Source: Alphaproteobacteria bacterium RIFCSPHIGHO2_02_FULL_46_13
Lineage (GTDB): Bacteria > Pseudomonadota > Alphaproteobacteria > Micavibrionales > Micavibrionaceae
Reading direction: 5' to 3'
Length of the DNA: 34,601 nucleotides
Assembly (NCBI GenBank): GCA_001767915.1
Contig: MEMI01000008.1
Coordinates: forward strand, 1,197 to 35,797
In this document: positions 17,822 through 24,811 of the stretch, one piece after another
How positions within the stretch are numbered: position 1 is the stretch's first letter
Layout: every line of letters begins with the position of its first letter
Program-made: the position numbers and the translations under genes
The notes under the pieces: model-generated
The model's database searches: none
Told to the model about the DNA's origin: nothing
The model's input: the letters and a program-made list of their open reading frames with translations, nothing else

Positions 17822-17849
17822 AAAAAAACGGGCTGACTGCCCGTTTTTT
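17822..17849. terminator. Bidirectional rho-independent terminator
   Basis: A run of seven A, stem CGGGC (17829-17833), loop TGACT, stem GCCCG (17839-17843), then six T. The A and T tracts make it usable in both directions. It sits 12 bases after the gene at 17246 and overlaps the stop codon of fabI (17848-17850), so it should end both convergent transcripts. Confidence 0.9.
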
Positions 17850-18660
17850 ATTCCCCATCCCCCATCAATTCATCCCAACGCTCGGACGGGCACATACCCA
17901 CGACGTTTGCGCCGCAATCGACATAGTGGATTTCGCCTGTTACCGCGGAGGACATTCCGGAGAGAAGATAGACGCCTGTATTCCCCAACTCTTCCAAATC
18001 AACATTCCGTTGGAGAGGAGCAGAGACAGCGCTGTATTTAAATGTTTTCCGCGCACCGCCGATTGCAGAACCGGCCAGTGTCCGCATAGGCCCCGCAGAG
18101 ATTGCGTTGACACGGATATTATCCTGCCCCAGATCCATCGCAAGATAGCGAACGGAAGATTCAAGAGCCGCCTTAGCAACCCCCATCACATTATAAAACG
18201 GCATCACTTTTTCTGCGCCATAATAGGACAGAGTAATTGCAGACCCGCCATTTTTCATGAGAGGTGCTGCACGTTTCATCACAGCGGTGAAGGAGTAACA
18301 GGAAATATTCATCGAGTTGAGGAAATTTTCAAGCGTCGTATCAACATAACGCCCTTTCAATTCTTCTTTGTTCGAGAACGCAATAGAGTGAACAAGGAAA
18401 TCAATCTGGCCGAATTCTTTTTCAATCTGGGCAAATGCCGCATCAAGGGACGCCATATCTGACACATCACAATCGATCAGTGTTTTTACACCGATTTCGG
18501 CAGCCAATGGTTCAACACGCTTTTTGAACGCATCGCCTTGGTATGTGAATGCCATTTCGGCACCCTGTTCAGCGCACGCCTTGGCGATGCCCCATGCGAT
18601 GGAATAGCCATTGGCTACGCCCATCACGACTCCGCGTTTTCCTTTTAATAATCCGGTCAT
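17848..18660 (-). CDS. fabI: Enoyl-ACP reductase FabI
   Basis: NADH-dependent enoyl-ACP reductase, the last step of each fatty acid elongation cycle, in the short-chain dehydrogenase fold. The protein has 270 residues with GVANGYSIAWGIAKA (dinucleotide loop), LVHSIAFSN, and the catalytic Tyr and Lys in YNVMGVAKAALE, spaced by six as in FabI, followed by NAISAGPMRTLA. ATG at 18660 has TAGGAC upstream. It lies 14 bases after fabB and shares a terminator with the convergent unknown gene. Confidence 0.97.
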   Translation of the reverse strand: MTGLLKGKRGVVMGVANGYSIAWGIAKACAEQGAEMAFTYQGDAFKKRVEPLAAEIGVKTLIDCDVSDMASLDAAFAQIEKEFGQIDFLVHSIAFSNKEELKGRYVDTTLENFLNSMNISCYSFTAVMKRAAPLMKNGGSAITLSYYGAEKVMPFYNVMGVAKAALESSVRYLAMDLGQDNIRVNAISAGPMRTLAGSAIGGARKTFKYSAVSAPLQRNVDLEELGNTGVYLLSGMSSAVTGEIHYVDCGANVVGMCPSERWDELMGDGE

Positions 18661-18674
18661 TTTGTCCTACAATT

Positions 18675-19922
18675 CTATTCTGCTTTAGCAAACGCGAGAG
18701 TACAGTTTGTCCCCCCGAATCCGAATGAATTCGAGATGATCGTTTGATGTTCGACGTTATCGACACGTTTTTGCGCAATCGGCAGACCTGCGGCCAATTC
18801 GTCCAATGTGTCGATATTAATACTTGGTGCCACAAATTTTTCTTTCATCATCAGCAAGCTGTAAATTGCTTCCTGAACCCCTGTCGCGCCGAGGGAGTGC
18901 CCTGTCATCGACTTGGTGGAACTGATATGTGGTAAATCTTGGTCAAGCCCTGTAAACACTTCACGGATCGCGCCCAATTCTTTGGCATCGCCAACAGGGG
19001 TCGATGTTCCGTGGGTGTTGATATAGGTCACAGGTTTATCACAGGTCTCAAGCGCCTGACGCATACAACGCACTGCTCCCTCACCGCTTGGTGCAACCAT
19101 GTCCGCACCATCAGATGTCGCGCCATATCCCACGAGTTCCGCATAAATTTTTGCGCCGCGCGCTTTGGCATGTTCATAATCTTCAAGAACCAGCATCCCG
19201 CCGCCGCCCGCAATGACGAATCCGTCACGGTTGGCATCATAGGCACGAGAGGCTTTTTCAGGTGTTTCATTATATTTGGATGACATGGCACCCATCCCGT
19301 CAAACAGGACGGATAATGTCCAATCTAATTCTTCACCACCACCTGCAAACATCACATCTTGTTTGCCCATGGCGATCAATTCAGCCGCATTTCCAATACA
19401 GTGCGCAGAGGTCGAACAAGCCGATGAAATCGTGTAATTCACACCCTTAATTTCATGGTTGGTGCAAAGGGTTGCAGATGTTGTGGAGGACATACAACGC
19501 GGAACCATAAATGGCCCGACTTTTTTAGGACCGCTTTCAAGCGTGATGCGTGCCGCCTCAACTTGGTTACGCGTGGAAGGCCCGCCAGACCCGACGACCG
19601 CACCTGTGCGCAGATTGCTGATTTCATTTTTCTCAAGACCGGCATCCGCAATCGCTTGCACCATCGCAAGATGGGTATAGGCCGCAGAGTCGCCCATAAA
19701 ACGCAACAAACGACGGTCAATTGATTCTGCAAGATTTACATTGGGGAGTCCGTACACTTGGGAACGGAAACCTTTATCGGCATAATCTTGGGAAAATGTA
19801 ATTCCGGATTTACCGGCTTTCAAAGATTCGGTCACTTCATCCAAGCTGTTCCCGATACATGAGATAATTCCCATGCCAGTTACAACAACCCGACGCGGAG
19901 TATAGGGTTTTAACAACGCCAT
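18675..19922 (-). CDS. fabB: 3-oxoacyl-ACP synthase I
   Basis: Beta-ketoacyl-ACP synthase that condenses malonyl-ACP with acyl chains; next to FabA it should extend the unsaturated intermediate. The protein has 415 residues with a Cys-His-His triad: the Cys in [12 protein letters not shown], the His of [12 protein letters not shown] and the His of [12 protein letters not shown]. The ending [15 protein letters not shown] is standard. AAGGAAA lies before the ATG at 19922, and fabA ends 25 bases upstream. FabB rather than FabF is chosen from the fabA partnership as well as the sequence. Confidence 0.95.
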   Translation of the reverse strand: MALLKPYTPRRVVVTGMGIISCIGNSLDEVTESLKAGKSGITFSQDYADKGFRSQVYGLPNVNLAESIDRRLLRFMGDSAAYTHLAMVQAIADAGLEKNEISNLRTGAVVGSGGPSTRNQVEAARITLESGPKKVGPFMVPRCMSSTTSATLCTNHEIKGVNYTISSACSTSAHCIGNAAELIAMGKQDVMFAGGGEELDWTLSVLFDGMGAMSSKYNETPEKASRAYDANRDGFVIAGGGGMLVLEDYEHAKARGAKIYAELVGYGATSDGADMVAPSGEGAVRCMRQALETCDKPVTYINTHGTSTPVGDAKELGAIREVFTGLDQDLPHISSTKSMTGHSLGATGVQEAIYSLLMMKEKFVAPSINIDTLDELAAGLPIAQKRVDNVEHQTIISNSFGFGGTNCTLAFAKAE

Positions 19923-19947
19923 AGCATTTTCCTTTCAGATGATATTT

Positions 19948-20496
19948 TTAAAGACTGCGGGGATTATCAAACAATCCAACACGCAAATCTTTGGCATCAT
20001 AAATCAACTTGCCATCCACCAACACCTGACCATCCGCAATACCCAGAACGAGGGAACGGTTAATCACGCGTTTAATATCAAGGTGATAAGTGACAAGTTT
20101 GTTTTCAGGAAGAACCTGACCCGTGAATTTCAATTCACCAAGCCCGAGCGCACGCCCAGAACCTTTGGCACCTGTCCAACCCAGATAAAACCCGAGCAAC
20201 TGCCAAACAGCATCAAGCCCCAAGCAACCCGGCATCACCGGATCGCCCTCGAAATGGCATCCGAAGAACCATAAATCGGGGTTAATGTCGAATTCAGCGG
20301 TTAATTCGCCCTTCCCGAATGCACCACCTTCGGTGGATACATGCGTAATACGGTCGAACATCAGCATCGGTGGCAAAGGTAATTTCGCATTACCAGGACC
20401 GAACAACTGCCCATGTCCGCAGGATATTAAATCCTCACGGCTATAGGAACCCTTGGGGGAAAAGTCCCACCCCGCTTTTTCTTGAATCGCAGTCAT
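19948..20496 (-). CDS. fabA: 3-hydroxydecanoyl-ACP dehydratase/isomerase
   Basis: FabA dehydrates 3-hydroxydecanoyl-ACP and isomerises trans-2 to cis-3-decenoyl-ACP, the entry to unsaturated fatty acids. The protein has 182 residues; the active-site His lies in [12 protein letters not shown] and the Asp in [15 protein letters not shown]. It is the first gene of fabA-fabB-fabI. The ribosome binding site before the ATG at 20496 is weak. The 103 bases upstream are shared with the divergent gene at 20600, whose promoter is visible; the fabA promoter is not evident. Confidence 0.97.
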   Translation of the reverse strand: MTAIQEKAGWDFSPKGSYSREDLISCGHGQLFGPGNAKLPLPPMLMFDRITHVSTEGGAFGKGELTAEFDINPDLWFFGCHFEGDPVMPGCLGLDAVWQLLGFYLGWTGAKGSGRALGLGELKFTGQVLPENKLVTYHLDIKRVINRSLVLGIADGQVLVDGKLIYDAKDLRVGLFDNPRSL

Positions 20497-20563
20497 GCGT
20501 CTTTATAAAACCTTTGTGCGATTGTTACAATTAGAAATATTACGTTACTCAAAGACTATTTGA

Positions 20564-20593
20564 TTGACATAAGGTAAAATTATTCAATATAAG
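20564..20593 (+). promoter_or_regulatory. Sigma-70 promoter implying a leaderless mRNA
   Basis: Perfect TTGACA at 20564-20569, an 18-base spacer, and TATAAG at 20588-20593. A start point seven bases further falls on or next to the ATG at 20600, leaving no room for a ribosome binding site. Boxes are seen directly; the transcript start is inferred. Confidence 0.6.
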
Positions 20594-20599
20594 CAAAAT

Positions 20600-21823
20600 A
20601 TGATAGATATTTCGTCTCAATTTAATGACGCCCACCTCTTTAGGGAGCCTACAGACAAAGAAATTTCCGAAATGCTGGATGGCGTTCCCGTCTTCAGTTT
20701 TCGCGCCGAAGACCTGCCTCAATATAAACAACCTGACCGCCATTATAATTTATTTGACCGAACAATCCGCGGTCGCGCCTTGGCTAAAAAAATATTTGCC
20801 TCTCACCCGACTTACTCAGGCATCCATTTCAGAAAAATTTCTGAATTAGCATCCTCTCATTCTTTTGCCGCTATGCGGGTACTTTTAAAAACAACGGCAA
20901 AAGGGTCTGAGGCTGCCCTCTTCATTTTAAAAAGACCTAATGTTAAAGAAGCATCACTCCAATCTGCCTCCAAACTTTTAGGGATGCGTCCTTCAAGTGT
21001 CACACCGCATATCCCAGAGGCGATAACTCGATTTGTTGCCGTTCATCATGAAATCGGACACATGCTCCAAATCATAAATGATGAAAACCACCCGAATAAT
21101 TTTACGGGAGATTACTACTCAGAGCTCAGTGCTGAAAGTAACGGACTGAGCGAGTTTCAAAAAGCGTCGCAACACAAACCATACTCTCCTCACTACTTAA
21201 AAAATCTGATTGAAAGACGCGCTCTGGCATCCTTTACAGCAGCCTCGCCAGAATATTGGCTCGCCCCCGCTCTCAGCAAAATGTTTTTAGAAAATGACTA
21301 TCTTTTCTTAGATCAGCATAACCCGCATGATGTCTACAGAAGCTATGCCGAAATCCGCTTAAGGGTTGCCATCCTCTCCGAAAACCAGAGCGCGGCTCAA
21401 GTCGCTGCACAATGGGGCCTCTCTCAAAAAAAATTAACACGGGTCTGGAAAGCAAAAAATAATATCGCACTTTCCGCGTCATCACATTATCTACAACAAG
21501 CCATCACCCTCTGGGTTACTGGAAATGTCTCGAGAGTTTATGGACTGCCTGAAGAAGCATCAGGAAGCAACTTCTACCTCGCCCATTTCATCCCCCAATT
21601 AGATACGATCAGACACAGCATAGTGTACCAAGAACAACTCAATAACGGTGCTTTATTCCAACTTCTCGAACAAGTCCATCAACAGGGCAACCTCAGCGAG
21701 GTTACACGAAAAAACATTACCCAAATACTGGACAGCACCCATATTTTCTGCCCCGAAATCGCTCCACAGCGTCAAAATGCAGAAAATAAAACTAAACTGA
21801 CTTGCCCCGAACCAAAAAACTAA
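20600..21823 (+). CDS. HEXXH putative metallopeptidase, unknown family
   Basis: Not recognised as a named family. A 407-residue soluble protein with a zincin-type motif HEIGH at residues 150-154 in the context AVHHEIGHMLQI. Acidic residues downstream (SELSAES around 174-180) could provide the third metal ligand, as in gluzincins. It has no signal peptide or membrane segment, so it should act in the cytoplasm. A QVAAQWGLSQKKLTRVWKAK segment in the C-terminal half resembles a helix-turn-helix, which with the N-terminal peptidase would recall ImmA-type regulators, though the order is reversed. Translation probably begins at the transcript's 5' end. It stands alone between fabA and the tRNA, with visibly lower GC than the fab genes. 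Confidence 0.75.
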   Translation: MIDISSQFNDAHLFREPTDKEISEMLDGVPVFSFRAEDLPQYKQPDRHYNLFDRTIRGRALAKKIFASHPTYSGIHFRKISELASSHSFAAMRVLLKTTAKGSEAALFILKRPNVKEASLQSASKLLGMRPSSVTPHIPEAITRFVAVHHEIGHMLQIINDENHPNNFTGDYYSELSAESNGLSEFQKASQHKPYSPHYLKNLIERRALASFTAASPEYWLAPALSKMFLENDYLFLDQHNPHDVYRSYAEIRLRVAILSENQSAAQVAAQWGLSQKKLTRVWKAKNNIALSASSHYLQQAITLWVTGNVSRVYGLPEEASGSNFYLAHFIPQLDTIRHSIVYQEQLNNGALFQLLEQVHQQGNLSEVTRKNITQILDSTHIFCPEIAPQRQNAENKTKLTCPEPKN

Positions 21824-21859
21824 ATATAACAACGCACCAACCTTAATCAAAACAGTCAC

Positions 21860-21949
21860 GGGCAGGTGGCAGAGTGGTTGAATGCGCTAGTCTCGAAAAC
21901 TAGTATGGGTGCAAGCCCATCGGGGGTTCGAATCCCCCTCTGCCCGCCA
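21860..21949 (+). tRNA. tRNA-Ser (anticodon CGA)
   Basis: Complete type II tRNA of 90 nt including encoded CCA. The acceptor strands GGGCAGG (21860-21866) and TCTGCCC (21939-21945) pair with one G-U. The anticodon stem CTAGT/ACTAG (21887-21891 and 21899-21903) encloses loop CTCGAAA with anticodon CGA, reading UCG. A long variable arm (ATGGGTGCAAGCCCAT) is typical of serine. The T arm is GGGGG-TTCGAAT-CCCCC, and CCA is at 21947-21949. Its 3' end is duplicated 396 bp downstream. Confidence 0.97.
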
Positions 21950-22113
21950 CGAAGTCCCCAGACTTCCTGCTATCAGAGAATATATCCCTCAGTGCCCCGC
22001 AATTTGCGCCCTACACGCAAATCATATTTTAAGTCACACACCAGAGAATATCAAATTTGCTCCGAATATATCTGTTTTTCTCAGCAGCCCAATTTTCCGT
22101 GTGACTGGTCATA
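21926..22113 (+). repeat. 188-bp direct repeat, copy 1 (tRNA-linked)
   Basis: Starts in the T loop of the tRNA-Ser gene and runs 164 bp past its CCA. By eye it is about 91% identical to copy 2 at 22322-22509, with equal length and no net indel. Internal inverted repeats are GAAGT/ACTTC just after the tRNA, TTTGCG/CGCAAA (22003-22008 and 22016-22021) and AGTCACAC/GTGTGACT (22032-22039 and 22099-22106). It may be an attachment site with arms, or a structured RNA linked to the tRNA. Confidence 0.85.
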
Positions 22114-22321
22114 GTCTTTTCAGTTATAATTTTTACGAATTTGGGATTACCTTTTGGGTTAGTCACTGACTCTGATCTACCCATAGAGTCATTTCTAACT
22201 TTTCTCCGCATTTTTTTGATGATCATTAAGTTTAAAGAATTCATATAAAAAGCTACTTAAGTTATGGGTTTTCAAGACTTACAGCCATACAATAACAAAG
22301 ATTCAGCATAACATGACAACA
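22114..22321. other. AT-rich unique spacer between the repeats
   Basis: 208 bases with no credible gene. The only structure I see is a GACTCT/AGAGTC hairpin around 22168-22191. It is visibly AT-richer than the core genome. It could be the remnant of an integrated element bounded by the two repeat copies. Confidence 0.4.
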
Positions 22322-22509
22322 GTTCGAATCCCCTTTGCCCCGCCACGAAGTCCCCAGACTTCCCATTTTCAGAGAAAATACCCCTCAGTGCCCCGCAATT
22401 TGCGCCCTACCCGCAAATCATATTTCAAGTCACACACCAGAGAATATCAAATTTGCCCCTAATATATCTGCTTTTCTCAGCAGCCCAATTTGGCGTGTGA
22501 CTGGTCATA
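22322..22509 (+). repeat. 188-bp direct repeat, copy 2 (tRNA 3' fragment)
   Basis: Second copy. It opens with GTTCGAATCCCC and reaches CGCCACGAAG, a slightly decayed copy of the tRNA-Ser 3' end without the rest of the tRNA. The three inverted repeats of copy 1 are all kept, including AGTCACAC/GTGTGACT at 22428-22435 and 22495-22502, although about 17 bases differ. A 3' tRNA fragment at a distance is the expected mark of tRNA-targeted integration. The recombinase gene lies 130 bp further on. Confidence 0.85.
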
Positions 22510-22510
22510 T

Positions 22511-22550
22511 AAATTCCCTGCTATCAGGGAAAAAAACAGGGAATTTTATT
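22511..22550 (+). terminator. Hairpin with two alternative folds, likely terminator
   Basis: AAATTCCCTG (22511-22520) pairs with CAGGGAATTT (22537-22546), followed by TATTTTTA. A competing hairpin uses the same left arm: TCCCTG-CTAT-CAGGGA (22515-22530). The T-rich tail on the plus strand suggests termination of reading from the tRNA side; the two exclusive folds are unusual. Confidence 0.55.
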
Positions 22551-22571
22551 TTTAAAGACAGATTACAGGCA

Positions 22572-22598
22572 TAAAAAAGAGCCTTAAGTTTAAGGCCC
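22572..22598 (-). terminator. Rho-independent terminator of the recombinase unit
   Basis: Read on the minus strand: stem GCCTT, loop AAACTT, stem AAGGC (extendable inward), followed by TCTTTTTTAT. It lies about 45 bases after the recombinase stop codon, in the right orientation. Confidence 0.75.
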
Positions 22599-22641
22599 AT
22601 AATTGTAAAATTTCGAGAAATGATTAAAAAAGCAGTTTTCA

Positions 22642-24207
22642 CTACAGAGAATAACTGCGAGCATCCAAGCTGGCATTTATCAGCTTACCTACAAGCGCTT
22701 CCGAACAATTATTGTTCTGAGCAATAGATCTGATTGTCTTGCCATTGAAATGGTCTTGCCTCCAAGCAATTCCTTGCACTAGTCTTTTTAGACGATCCGG
22801 AGGCAATTTAAGAATATCTTCCGAAGCGCCCTCTGGTTGAATTAATATTGCCCCAGCTTTAGTTCTATTTACTTCATACGGAATATTAATGTCCGCAATA
22901 TCTTCTCCAATGGTTTCCGGCAAGCAAACTCCCAAGATAGCCTTAAATAGATTTTTGAGTTTGATAACATTGATTTTTATTTCTAGCCTTTCAGGATAAA
23001 CTACAATTTTCTTGATAAAATCAAATAAATCCACTTTCAAGATTTGATCGTTTTTTTTGGGAATTAACTGTAATTGTTGTACGTATCGATCATTTGGAAG
23101 GTTCAGAACTTGCTCCAATTTGAGGGGATGAAATAAATATTGGCGAATTTCCGTTTCTATTCTTAACTCCAATTCATGCGCTGGAAATCGGTCAATAATA
23201 CCTACTGGCTTTATTTTAAATTGAAGCACCGATTGATTTATATAGTAACGATATCGCTTATTACCTTTCATCGTATAAGTAGGACTATAATAATTACCAT
23301 CTTGGTCAAACAGCTTTCCTTTTAAGAAATTCCCCTCTTGTTGATCGTTTAAGGATCCTCGCTTTTTGCCTGCGTGTTCAGCCAATTTTTCTTGAACTTT
23401 ATCCCATAGCTCTTGTGTTAAAATTGGCTCATGCTGCCCTTCATAAATATGATTTTTATGAGCAATCTTACCTATGTAGATTGGATTACGCAGAATTTTA
23501 TAAAGGAGGCCTCGGCTAAAGTAGCATGCAGGATGGACTATACCTTTCTTTGAAACCCATTCTCTTGATTTAATTTGAAGTCGATCAAGTTCATTTTTGA
23601 CATCAGTAACCGAATCTAATCTTAAATATGTTTTATAAATTTTTTGTACTGTATCAGCAGACGCTTTATCTGGAACCAATTGCCGCCCTTCAACTCTATA
23701 CCCAATCGGGGATGCCCCTCCCATCCACATTCCTTTCTTTTTACTAGCGGCAATTTTGTCTCTTACTCTTTCCCCGATAACCTCACGTTCAAATTGGGCA
23801 AACGAGAGTAAAACGTTAAGAGTTAATCTGCCCATGGATGTTGTAGTGTTAAAGGATTGGGTTATGCTTACAAACGTGACACCATATTTATCAAATGTTT
23901 CGACAAGTTTGGAGAAATCCATTAAAGATCTTGTCAGACGATCAATCTTATATACGACAACAATATCAATTTTTCCTGCTTCAATATCTACGATCAGATT
24001 TTTAAGAGCTGGACGTTCTATATTGCCACCAGAATACCCCCCATCATCATAATGCGTTTTAACAGCCTGCCAGCCCTCTGCCTTTTGACTCAAAATATAA
24101 GCTTCACACGCCTCCCTTTGAGCATCAAGAGAGTTAAACTCCATATCAAGCCCCTCTTCTGTTGATTTACGAGTATAAATGGCACAATTTTTTACGAATA
24201 CCTTCAC
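22642..24207 (-). CDS. Serine recombinase (resolvase/invertase type, large)
   Basis: Site-specific serine recombinase of 521 residues that cuts and rejoins DNA through a serine linkage. The N-terminal resolvase domain has YTRKS with the catalytic Ser15, YDDGGYSGG, VYKIDRLTRSLMDF and FAQFEREVIGERVRDK. A recombinase domain follows (SPIGYRVEG, LLYKILRNPIYIGKI). The zinc-ribbon segment is cysteine-free (LKGKLFDQDGNYYSP), as in related alphaproteobacterial enzymes. The start is GTG at 24207 with GGGGAGG upstream, inside the end of the DUF2924 gene whose stop is two bases before. It is probably the integrase of the island or of a phage remnant. Confidence 0.93.
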   Translation of the reverse strand: MKVFVKNCAIYTRKSTEEGLDMEFNSLDAQREACEAYILSQKAEGWQAVKTHYDDGGYSGGNIERPALKNLIVDIEAGKIDIVVVYKIDRLTRSLMDFSKLVETFDKYGVTFVSITQSFNTTTSMGRLTLNVLLSFAQFEREVIGERVRDKIAASKKKGMWMGGASPIGYRVEGRQLVPDKASADTVQKIYKTYLRLDSVTDVKNELDRLQIKSREWVSKKGIVHPACYFSRGLLYKILRNPIYIGKIAHKNHIYEGQHEPILTQELWDKVQEKLAEHAGKKRGSLNDQQEGNFLKGKLFDQDGNYYSPTYTMKGNKRYRYYINQSVLQFKIKPVGIIDRFPAHELELRIETEIRQYLFHPLKLEQVLNLPNDRYVQQLQLIPKKNDQILKVDLFDFIKKIVVYPERLEIKINVIKLKNLFKAILGVCLPETIGEDIADINIPYEVNRTKAGAILIQPEGASEDILKLPPDRLKRLVQGIAWRQDHFNGKTIRSIAQNNNCSEALVGKLINASLDARSYSL

Positions 24208-24209
24208 TG

Positions 24210-24653
24210 TTATACCTCCCCTTTTGAAGCGGTTTTTTTAAGACCAAAGAAAACCCAACCGTTCCATCTTGTTCCAGTGATGCTTGAGGCGATTTTTGAC
24301 AAACTGCTAAATATTTTCCCTTGATAGCTAAATCCTTCGCCTTGAACAATTACTGAATAGGATTTTCCTCTCCATGTCCGAACTAATCTGGTTCCGGGTT
24401 TAAGAGATGCCGTTCTTTCAATGGTATCAGGTGATTTTTGATATGCCTTAACTAGATTTTCTAACCTCCCCTGCTGAATGGTTGAGAGGACCTCACCACT
24501 TTGCTCCTGCATTTTAAATAGAAGACTTTTTTCAAGCATAGGCCTGCTGAGGTGAATGGGGACTGACATTCCCCAAAGCTCGCTCCAGCGCGCATTGAGT
24601 ATTTCTCGGTCCATTTGTCTAATTATTTGTGTATGATCTAATTTGTTATTCAT
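24210..24653 (-). CDS. DUF2924 family protein
   Basis: A 147-residue basic protein of the DUF2924 family, often found directly before serine recombinases in alphaproteobacterial mobile DNA. Conserved features are the LW segment near the N-terminus (ARWSELWGMSVP), then LKPGTRLVRTWRGKSYSVIV and YQGKIFSSLSKIASSITGTRWNGWVFFGL. The last two resemble small beta-rich DNA-associated folds, but the function is not known. The ATG at 24653 overlaps the end of the 31-codon ORF by eight bases. An upstream GTG at 24665 is possible but lies inside that ORF. Its last codons carry the ribosome binding site of the recombinase, so the two are translationally tied. Confidence 0.85.
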   Translation of the reverse strand: MNNKLDHTQIIRQMDREILNARWSELWGMSVPIHLSRPMLEKSLLFKMQEQSGEVLSTIQQGRLENLVKAYQKSPDTIERTASLKPGTRLVRTWRGKSYSVIVQGEGFSYQGKIFSSLSKIASSITGTRWNGWVFFGLKKTASKGEV

Positions 24654-24741
24654 AGATCCATACACGCTCTTGGTATGAAAGAAGTCCAGTCAATTTTGGT
24701 TGATTATTCCGGATGTTTTGTGATGATTGACTTTGCTGCAT
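24646..24741 (-). CDS. Small ORF (31 residues) coupled to DUF2924
   Basis: A short ORF with an ideal AGGAGG five bases before its ATG (24741-24739), the best ribosome binding site in this unit. The peptide is polar and Gln/Ser-rich at the start and ends LTGLLSYQERVWIYE. Its TAA overlaps the DUF2924 ATG (ATGAATAA), so ribosomes ending here could restart on DUF2924. It may be a leader peptide for coupling or a real small protein. I know no family for it. The end of its coding sequence is half of a short direct repeat. Confidence 0.5.
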   Translation of the reverse strand: MQQSQSSQNIRNNQPKLTGLLSYQERVWIYE

Positions 24742-24793
24742 AAAAACCTCCTATAAGGTCTTTACACGCTCTACTCCCTCACAAAGTCCAGTC
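24661..24793. repeat. Pair of short direct repeats before DUF2924
   Basis: TACACGCTCT followed by AAGTCCAGTC occurs at 24661-24691 and again at 24762-24793, with 11 to 12 unrelated bases between the halves each time. On the minus strand, the copy at 24762 lies upstream of the small ORF and the copy at 24661 within it. They may be binding sites for a regulator or for DUF2924/recombinase. Confidence 0.5.
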
Positions 24794-24811
24794 TTAATAA
24801 AGAAAAATGAA

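Noticed and set aside
22322-22353. Second tRNA gene
   Set aside because: Only the T arm to CCA part is present; no anticodon arm or 5' acceptor strand.
21926-22509. CRISPR-like array
   Set aside because: Only two copies of 188 bp with a 208-bp spacer; too long and too few, and no cas genes.
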